Shown here in pieces: positions 58,973 through 64,000 of a stretch of 64,000 nucleotides of DNA (positions within the stretch are counted from its first letter, which is position 1; every line of letters starts with the position of its first letter). The translations under genes and the position numbers were made by a program. The notes beneath the pieces were generated by a model. That model ran no database searches. It had not been told where the DNA came from and saw only the letters and a list, made by a program, of their open reading frames with translations. Location: NCBI RefSeq assembly GCF_003443735.1, contig NZ_CP031969.1:1984001-2048000 (forward strand), in the 5' to 3' direction. This DNA is from Streptomyces sp. CC0208 (GTDB taxonomy: Bacteria; Actinomycetota; Actinomycetes; Streptomycetales; Streptomycetaceae).

Positions 58973-59770
58973 TCAGTGCCTGCGATACCTGCTGTAGAGG
59001 AAGCCGTCCTCCTCCAGCAGGGAGTCCAGTTCGAACCGCGCCGGGACGGCCACCGACGGCCCCCCGGCGATCCGCTGCGCGCTTCCCGCGGTGAGCATCG
59101 GGGACAGGGTCAGACAGAGCTCGTCGAGCACCCCGGCGGCCACCAGCTGCCCGAGCAGCCGGGGGCCGCCCTCGGTCAGCAGCCGGGTGTGTCCGAGCTG
59201 GGCGAGCGCCCGCACGGCCCGCGCGGGGTCCACGCCGACACCGTCCCCGGCGATCACCACCCGCGCGCCCGCCTTCTCGGCCGCGGCGACCCGGTCCGGA
59301 GCCGCCGCGGCGCCGGTGAGGATCAGCGTGGGCACCAGGGGCGAGGTGTACAGCGGGAGCGAGAAGTCCAGGTCCAGGCTCGCGGTGATCACCGCGATCG
59401 CCGGGACCGGGCCCTGTCCGGCCGCCTCCCGGAGCTCCGCGAACTCGTCCCGCACGCGTGCGGGCCGGTATCCCTCCTGCCGTACCGTTTCGGCACCGGC
59501 GATCACCACGTCCGCAAGGGCTCGCAACGTTCCGAAGATCCGCATGTCGGTCGCGGTGGAGATGGGGTGCGACCGGCCGTCGTGCTGGGCGGCCCCGTCC
59601 AGCGTGGAGACCATGTTGGCGCGCAGCCACACCTCGGGGGTCCCGGGGCCGGGCCCGAGCTCGGGGTACGCGTAGGCGGCGGCCAGCTCGGCGAGGCTCC
59701 AGTCATGGCCGGTCTCCCCCTCGGGGTTCCGGATCTCTGTCTCGTCGGTCACAGGGAACAGGCGTCGCAT
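58973..59770 (-). CDS. RibD C-terminal-type pyrimidine/dihydrofolate reductase family protein
   Basis: Encodes 265 residues from ATG at 59768-59770. The reductase core shows ANMVSTLDGAAQHDGRSHPIS, DVVIAGAETVRQEGY and LLTEGGPRLLGQLVAAGVLDELCLTLSP, the RibD_C fold that binds NADPH. No deaminase domain is attached. The homologous enzyme reduces the ribose of a riboflavin intermediate, but no rib genes adjoin, so the substrate is open. It is divergent from zapE with 37 bases between starts. Confidence 0.88.
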   Translation of the reverse strand: MRRLFPVTDETEIRNPEGETGHDWSLAELAAAYAYPELGPGPGTPEVWLRANMVSTLDGAAQHDGRSHPISTATDMRIFGTLRALADVVIAGAETVRQEGYRPARVRDEFAELREAAGQGPVPAIAVITASLDLDFSLPLYTSPLVPTLILTGAAAAPDRVAAAEKAGARVVIAGDGVGVDPARAVRALAQLGHTRLLTEGGPRLLGQLVAAGVLDELCLTLSPMLTAGSAQRIAGGPSVAVPARFELDSLLEEDGFLYSRYRRH

Positions 59771-59793
59771 GTCGTGCAGTGTGGCACGGCGCT

Positions 59794-59799
59794 TAGCAT
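59794..59799 (+). promoter_or_regulatory. Candidate -10 hexamer TAGCAT for zapE, leaderless start
   Basis: TAGCAT ends eight bases before the GTG at 59808, which has no ribosome site. It is the same hexamer as in the GH84 promoter. Confidence 0.4.
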
Positions 59800-59807
59800 G
59801 GTGAACC

Positions 59808-60908
59808 GTGTCTACTTCCCCTGCCGCGTCCGGGTCCGGTTCGATGACCGACACCGCCCCGCTCTCCCTGTGCGACCGTGAGCCGCACGTTCCCGCGGAC
59901 CGGCTGGTCGCCGAGATGGTGCCGCCGCCGCGGTTCGACTCGGTGCGTTTCGACACGTACATCCCGGACCCGAACCAGCCCAGCCAGACCGAGGCCGTCC
60001 GGGTCCTGGAGGGCTTCGCGGCGGGCCTCGGCGGCGCGCACGCGGTCGGCGGCGGCAGGCGCGGCTTCCTCGGACTCGGCAGGCCCAGGGCCCCGAAGAC
60101 CCCGGCGGGCCCCCGTGGCGTCTACCTCGACGGCGGCTACGGCGTCGGCAAGACCCACCTGCTGGCCTCCCTCTGGCACGCCACCCCCGCCGAACCCTCC
60201 CTCAAGGCGTTCGGCACCTTCGTCGAGCTGACCAACCTGGTCGGCGCCCTCGGCTTCCAGAAGACGGTCCAGACGCTCTCCGGCCACCGTCTGCTGTGCA
60301 TCGACGAGTTCGAGCTGGACGACCCGGGCGACACCGTCCTGGTCTCCACCCTGCTGGGCAAGCTGGTCGACGCGGGCGTGGCGCTCGCCGCCACCTCCAA
60401 CACCCTGCCGGGCAAGCTCGGCGAGGGCCGGTTCGCGGCCGTCGACTTCCTGCGCGAGATCCAGGGCCTGGCGGCGCACTTCCGGCCGCTGCGCATCGAC
60501 GGCGAGGACTACCGCCACCGCGGGCTGCCCGAGGCGCCGGCGCCGTTCACCGACGAGGAGGTCACGAGGGCGGCGTACGCCACCGAGGGCGCCTCGCTCG
60601 ACGACTTCCCGAGCCTGCTGGCACACCTCGCCAAGGTCCACCCCAGCCGGTACGGCGCCCTGACCGACGACCTCCGGGCGGTCTGCCTCACCGACGTGCA
60701 GCCGGTGCCGGACCAGTCGACGGCGCTCCGGCTCGTGGTGCTCGCGGACCGTCTCTACGACCGCGAGGTTCCGGTGCTGGCCTCCGGGCAGCCCTTCGAC
60801 CGGCTGTTCAGCGAGGAGATGCTGAACGGCGGCTACCGCAAGAAGTACTTCCGCGCGATATCCCGGCTGACCGCGCTGGCGCGCGACGCGAAGGGTCTCG
60901 TCGCTTAA
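59808..60908 (+). CDS. zapE: AFG1/ZapE-type AAA-like ATPase
   Basis: Encodes 366 residues. Walker A is GGYGVGKTHLLASLWH and Walker B LLCIDEFELDD; SNTLPGKLGEGRF and a C-terminal RLYDREVPVLASGQPFDRLFSEEM follow. In proteobacteria ZapE acts on Z-rings, and mitochondrial AFG1 works in protein quality control; the role in actinobacteria is inferred only. An insert around residues 75-100 (GGAHAVGGGRRGFLGLG) precedes the P-loop. Confidence 0.87.
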   Translation: MSTSPAASGSGSMTDTAPLSLCDREPHVPADRLVAEMVPPPRFDSVRFDTYIPDPNQPSQTEAVRVLEGFAAGLGGAHAVGGGRRGFLGLGRPRAPKTPAGPRGVYLDGGYGVGKTHLLASLWHATPAEPSLKAFGTFVELTNLVGALGFQKTVQTLSGHRLLCIDEFELDDPGDTVLVSTLLGKLVDAGVALAATSNTLPGKLGEGRFAAVDFLREIQGLAAHFRPLRIDGEDYRHRGLPEAPAPFTDEEVTRAAYATEGASLDDFPSLLAHLAKVHPSRYGALTDDLRAVCLTDVQPVPDQSTALRLVVLADRLYDREVPVLASGQPFDRLFSEEMLNGGYRKKYFRAISRLTALARDAKGLVA

Positions 60909-61030
60909 TCACAGCGAAACCTCGCACGTCAAGAGGGAGTTCGCGTCAGCGACCCCTCGCGCTTCAGCCTCTCTTCAGCCGGAAACGTTAAGTTAACCCT
61001 GCAAACGACTTTGCCGAGTTAGGGTGTTTC

Positions 61031-61069
61031 TTGACCAGTCATTGACCAGTGGTTGGTCTGGACTAGAGG
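61031..61069 (+). promoter_or_regulatory. Promoter with repeated TTGACCAGT and a DasR-box-like element
   Basis: TTGACC (61042-61047) and TAGAGG (61064-61069) are 16 bases apart; an extra TTGACCAGT begins at 61031. TTGGTCTGGACTAG (61053-61066) resembles the amino-sugar regulator DasR box (TGGTCTAGACCA core, about 10 of 12). Promoter of the small secreted protein. Confidence 0.5.
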
Positions 61070-61093
61070 TGTGAATCATCGAGAGGGGGGCGC

Positions 61094-61489
61094 ATGATGC
61101 GAGGTGCGAGGCTACGGACCGCGGTAGCGGCCCTCACCGCCGTGCTTCTGGCGCTCCTTTTCTTCACATCCTCCACGGAATTCGCAACCGCGCACACAGG
61201 CCGTCAGGCTGAGGCCAAAGCCCAGAGCGGGACCCCGCTCTCCGGCAAGGCGTCACGCGCCGAAGCCCCCGGCAAACGCCACTGCAACCACCTCGGGGAC
61301 CCGACCGGTCCCCTGCGCACCCGCGACCGGCACCGCGCCGTCGACTTCGCCCCCGAGGGGCCCGAGAGGCCCCTGCCGGCTCAGCAGCAGCCGGCGGCCG
61401 CGCCCGCGCGGGTCGCAGCAAGCGAGTTCCCCCTGTCGAGACCCTCGACAGCCCACGCTCCGGCGGCACTTCAAGTGTTCCGCTGCTGA
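61094..61489 (+). CDS. Small secreted or membrane-anchored protein, unknown function
   Basis: Encodes 131 residues. Residues 8-28 (TAVAALTAVLLALLFFTSSTE) are a signal or anchor. The rest is hydrophilic and low in structure, with KRHCNHLGDPTGPLRTRDRHRAVDF in the middle, a Pro/Ala-rich stretch and a C-terminal FRC. GAGAGGGGGG precedes the ATG pair at 61094. It stands before the carbonic anhydrase gene. I do not recognise a family. Confidence 0.7.
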   Translation: MMRGARLRTAVAALTAVLLALLFFTSSTEFATAHTGRQAEAKAQSGTPLSGKASRAEAPGKRHCNHLGDPTGPLRTRDRHRAVDFAPEGPERPLPAQQQPAAAPARVAASEFPLSRPSTAHAPAALQVFRC

Positions 61490-61532
61490 CAGCGGAGCAG
61501 CCCCACCTGCGTTCCCCCACCTGTCATGTAAG

Positions 61533-61587
61533 CCGACGCGCCCTTCGGCGCGCCAGGTAACCCGACGCGCCCCCACAGCGCGCCAGG
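61533..61587 (+). promoter_or_regulatory. Two tandem small hairpins in the carbonic anhydrase leader
   Basis: Direct repeats 61533-61557 and 61562-61587 each begin CCGACGCGCCC and end GCGCGCCAGG and each folds (CGCGCC/GGCGCG with a CTTC loop; CGCGC/GCGCG). The second runs into the AGGAGG ribosome site at 61585-61590. A translational control role is possible. Confidence 0.5.
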
Positions 61588-61599
61588 AGGAGTCACCAC

Positions 61600-62178
61600 A
61601 TGCAGCCCCTCATCGACAACGCCCGTACGTTCGGACAGCGCCCTGAGGAGTTCGCCAAGCTGGCCGAAGGCCAGTCCCCCCAGGTTCTGTTCATCACCTG
61701 CTCGGATTCCAGGGTCGTCCCGGCCCTGATCACGGGCGCCAGCCCGGGCGAGCTCTTCGAGCTGCGCACCGCGGGCAACATCGTTCCCCCCTACGCCTCG
61801 GAGCACCCCACCAGCGAGGCGGCCACCATCGAGTACGCCGTGGAGGTGCTGGGCGTCCGCGACATCGTGGTCTGCGGACACTCGCACTGCGGCGCCGTCG
61901 GCGCCCTGGTCCGCGGCGACGACCTGGACGCCGTTCCGGCCGTGCGTGCCTGGCTCAACCACGCCACCCCGCGCCCGGCCGGCGCCACCGAGGACCCGGA
62001 AGTGGCCGAGGGCGTGCAGAACCACGTCCTGGCCCAGGTGCTGCGCCTCAGGTCGTACCCGTTCATCGACAAGAAGCTGGCGGAGGACCAACTGACCCTG
62101 CACGCCTGGTACTACGAGGTGCACACGGGCGCGGTGCGCGTCCACCGCGCCGAGACCGACGCGTTCGAGGGTCTGTGA
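61600..62178 (+). CDS. Beta-class carbonic anhydrase
   Basis: Encodes 192 residues. Zinc ligands are in FITCSDSRVVP (Cys34, with Asp36-Arg38 dyad) and GHSHCGAVGAL (His and Cys). RTAGNIVPPY is also typical. It interconverts CO2 and bicarbonate in the cytoplasm. AGGAGG sits 9 bases before ATG. The stop overlaps the SulP transporter start (GTGA), so the two are coupled. Confidence 0.95.
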   Translation: MQPLIDNARTFGQRPEEFAKLAEGQSPQVLFITCSDSRVVPALITGASPGELFELRTAGNIVPPYASEHPTSEAATIEYAVEVLGVRDIVVCGHSHCGAVGALVRGDDLDAVPAVRAWLNHATPRPAGATEDPEVAEGVQNHVLAQVLRLRSYPFIDKKLAEDQLTLHAWYYEVHTGAVRVHRAETDAFEGL

Positions 62179-63665
62179 TCGCCATGATGACCAAATACCC
62201 TCACCTGCGGCAGGACTTCGCCGCTTCCCTGGTCGTCTTCCTGGTCGCGCTCCCGCTCTGCGTGGGCGTGGCCGTCGCCTCCGGCGTCCCGGCCGAACTG
62301 GGCCTCGTCACCGGCATAGTCGGCGGCATAATCACCGGTCTGATGCGGGGCAGCAGCCTCCAGGTCTCAGGACCCGCGGCCGGTCTGACCGTGCTCGTCT
62401 TCGAAGCGGTGAGCGAGTTCGGGCTGCCCGCGCTCGGTGTCATCGTGCTGGCCGCCGGACTGATCCAGCTCGCCATGGGCGCCCTCAAGCTGGGGCGCTG
62501 GTTCCGGGCGATATCCGTCTCGGTCGTCGAGGGCATGCTGGCCGGTATCGGTCTCGTGATCATCGCGGGCCAGCTCTACTCGGCGGCCGGTCTGAAGGCC
62601 CCCGCCTCCGGACTGGACAAGATCCTCGGCCTGCCCGGCGCCGTCGTCGACGCGCTGGGAAGCACCACGGCGCTCGTCTCGCTCGCCGTCGGCGCGGGCA
62701 CCATCGCGGTGCTGGTGCTGTGGAAGAAGCTGCCCAAGAAGGCGCAGACCGTGCCGGGCGCGCTCGCCGCGGTCCTGCTGGCCACCGTGGTCACCCAGGT
62801 CTTCGGTCTGTCGATCGCCACCGTCGAGGTGAACGGCCTGCTGGCCTCCATCCAGCCGCCCGGTATGGACGCCTTCGGCGAACTGGCCAACCCGGCCATC
62901 TTCGGCACGATCATCGCGTTCACGCTGATCGCCTCCGCCGAATCGCTGTTCAGCGCGGCCGCGGTGGACCGCCTGCACGACGGTCCGCGCACCGAGTACG
63001 ACAAGGAGCTCATGGCCCAGGGCGTGGGCAACACCGTGTGCGGCGCGCTCGGCGCCCTGCCCATGACCGCGGTCATCGTGCGCAGCTCCGCCAACGTCCA
63101 GGCGGGCGCGAAGACCAAGGCGTCCCGGGTCATGCACGGCGTGTGGCTGCTGCTGTTCGCGGCCCTGCTGCCCTCGGCGCTGGCCCTGATCCCACTGCCC
63201 GCGCTCGCCGGCATCCTGGTCCACGCCGGTTTCAAGCTGATCCCCTTCAAGGAGATCGTGTCGCTGTGGCGCGGCCACCGCGGTGAGGCGCTGATCCTGG
63301 TGGCCACGGCCGTCTCGATCGTCGCGGTGAACATGTTCGAGGGCGTGCTGATCGGTCTGGCCCTGTCGGTCGTCAAGACCGCCTGGGAGGCATCGCACCT
63401 CAAGCTGGAGATCGTCGACAAGGGCGCGGGCCCGATCCAGGCCCACCTGTCGGGCAACGCGACCTTCCTCAGGCTGCCGAAGATCCTCGACAGTCTGGAG
63501 TCGCTGCCCCAGGACCGGCCCGTGGAGCTGGACCTCTCCGGTCTGCACCACCTGGACCACGCCTGCCGTACGGCTCTGGAGAACTGGGCCGAGCGGCACA
63601 GCGCGGTCGGCACGGAACCGGTCCGGGTCACGGAACCGGAGCCGGCGAAGGCCACCGCCGCCTAG
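62175..63665 (+). CDS. SulP/SLC26 family anion transporter with STAS domain, probable bicarbonate transporter
   Basis: Encodes 496 residues. About 12 membrane helices, starting [24 protein letters not shown], with the family motif [12 protein letters not shown] and [26 protein letters not shown] short STAS domain forms the C-terminus (about 410-480, [23 protein letters not shown]). Family substrates are sulfate, bicarbonate and others; coupling to carbonic anhydrase suggests bicarbonate. The GTG start overlaps the anhydrase stop; ATG codons follow at the fourth and fifth positions. Confidence 0.92.
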   Translation: MIAMMTKYPHLRQDFAASLVVFLVALPLCVGVAVASGVPAELGLVTGIVGGIITGLMRGSSLQVSGPAAGLTVLVFEAVSEFGLPALGVIVLAAGLIQLAMGALKLGRWFRAISVSVVEGMLAGIGLVIIAGQLYSAAGLKAPASGLDKILGLPGAVVDALGSTTALVSLAVGAGTIAVLVLWKKLPKKAQTVPGALAAVLLATVVTQVFGLSIATVEVNGLLASIQPPGMDAFGELANPAIFGTIIAFTLIASAESLFSAAAVDRLHDGPRTEYDKELMAQGVGNTVCGALGALPMTAVIVRSSANVQAGAKTKASRVMHGVWLLLFAALLPSALALIPLPALAGILVHAGFKLIPFKEIVSLWRGHRGEALILVATAVSIVAVNMFEGVLIGLALSVVKTAWEASHLKLEIVDKGAGPIQAHLSGNATFLRLPKILDSLESLPQDRPVELDLSGLHHLDHACRTALENWAERHSAVGTEPVRVTEPEPAKATAA

Positions 63666-63674
63666 CGCTCTCCC

Positions 63675-63710
63675 GCCCGGTCCGGGGCCTGTCGTGGCCC
63701 CGGGCCGGGC
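63675..63710. terminator. Hairpin after the SulP gene
   Basis: Fifteen-base arms (63675-63689 and 63696-63710, one mismatch) with a 6-base loop, nine bases after the stop. Confidence 0.8.
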
Positions 63711-63765
63711 ACCGGGCATATCGTTGCAGGAGCAGACATACAGACCTCTGGACGAGGAGGTCGGA

Positions 63766-64000
63766 ATGCTCCAGGAACTGTTGACGGCGGCCGTGGCGGC
63801 CGCGGCCGCCGGGACCGTCTACCTCGCGGCGGCGGCCAGGGTCGTCAAGCAGTACGAGCGCGGAGTGGTCTTCCGCCTCGGACGCCTCGCGGGCGAGGTG
63901 CGGGACCCCGGGTTCACGGCGATCGTGCCGTTCGTGGACCGGCTGCACAAGGTGAACATGCAGATCGTCACGATGCCGGTGCCGGCCCAGGAGGGCATCA
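63766..64000 (+). CDS. SPFH/Band 7 stomatin-like protein, 5' part only
   Basis: Seventy-eight residues are visible before the window ends. [24 protein letters not shown] is a membrane anchor, followed by [42 protein letters not shown], the Band 7 signature of stomatin/slipin proteins, which form membrane microdomain scaffolds. GAGGAGG lies six bases before ATG 63766. A NfeD-type partner often adjoins such genes but cannot be seen here. Confidence 0.85.
   Translation, partial: MLQELLTAAVAAAAAGTVYLAAAARVVKQYERGVVFRLGRLAGEVRDPGFTAIVPFVDRLHKVNMQIVTMPVPAQEGI

Noticed and set aside
1..64000. tRNA, rRNA, transposase, integrase or att sites
   Set aside because: None could be recognised by eye; a covariance-model scan would be decisive for small RNAs.

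Overview
The window is high-GC actinobacterial chromosome, almost certainly Streptomyces. Support comes from the third-position GC bias, a conservon (cvn) operon, an AfsR/SARP-type regulator, many GTG/TTG starts and 4-nt start/stop overlaps, and core Streptomyces genes such as murC, msrB and a zapE-like ATPase. I count 49 protein genes (two cut by the window ends). I see no tRNA or rRNA gene, CRISPR array, transposase or phage gene.

Layout. 1-1237: end of a conservon (cvnB fragment, cvnC, cvnD). 1272-3753: quaternary-amine type ABC transporter without a binding protein. 3987-6056: GT39-like membrane glycosyltransferase. 6128-11215: extracytoplasmic flavin electron-transfer set (ApbE, a tandemly duplicated FMN-binding lipo/secreted protein, a ferric-reductase-like flavocytochrome) divergent from a two-component system. 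11286-19671: envelope/sugar genes (NAD-sugar epimerase, GT2, DUF2064, methyltransferase, GT-C-like membrane protein) with a second two-component system and a membrane-anchored molybdopterin oxidoreductase. 19742-22264: cell-wall genes (NlpC/P60 hydrolase with two SH3-like repeats, ECF-like sigma factor, VanX-like dipeptidase). 22265-22726: a C-rich degenerate minisatellite. 22727-25948: large AfsR-like regulator. 26453-27493: UPF0104 membrane protein behind an unusual repeat-rich leader.

27551-46875 is a coherent glycan-utilisation locus: secreted GH84-propeller protein, UPF0309 SIS protein, RpiR regulator, giant GH38 alpha-mannosidase, small parvulin-like protein, binding protein plus two permeases (no ATPase gene), GH3, BadF-type sugar kinase, a GH5_18-like clan-A enzyme and a NagZ-type GH3. 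The enzyme set fits uptake and trimming of mannose/GlcNAc glycans such as N-glycan cores. Copies of an AT-rich half-site, WTTGAAYCA (perfect palindrome TGGTTCATTGAACCA ahead of the binding protein), lie before most of its transcription units, making it a candidate regulon for the embedded RpiR protein. This is my best candidate for an undescribed system.

46932-56357 is a compact two-gene secondary-metabolite operon: a 2641-residue single-module PKS (AMP ligase-ACP-KS-AT-DH-KR-ACP-TE, with a cysteine in place of the thioesterase serine) and a FADH2-dependent halogenase. It sits directly between the glycan locus and the housekeeping block. 56487-60908: msrB, murC, a conserved protein, a RibD-like reductase and a zapE-like gene. 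61094-63665: a small secreted protein, beta-carbonic anhydrase and SulP transporter, probably a bicarbonate uptake unit. A truncated stomatin/Band-7 gene ends the window.
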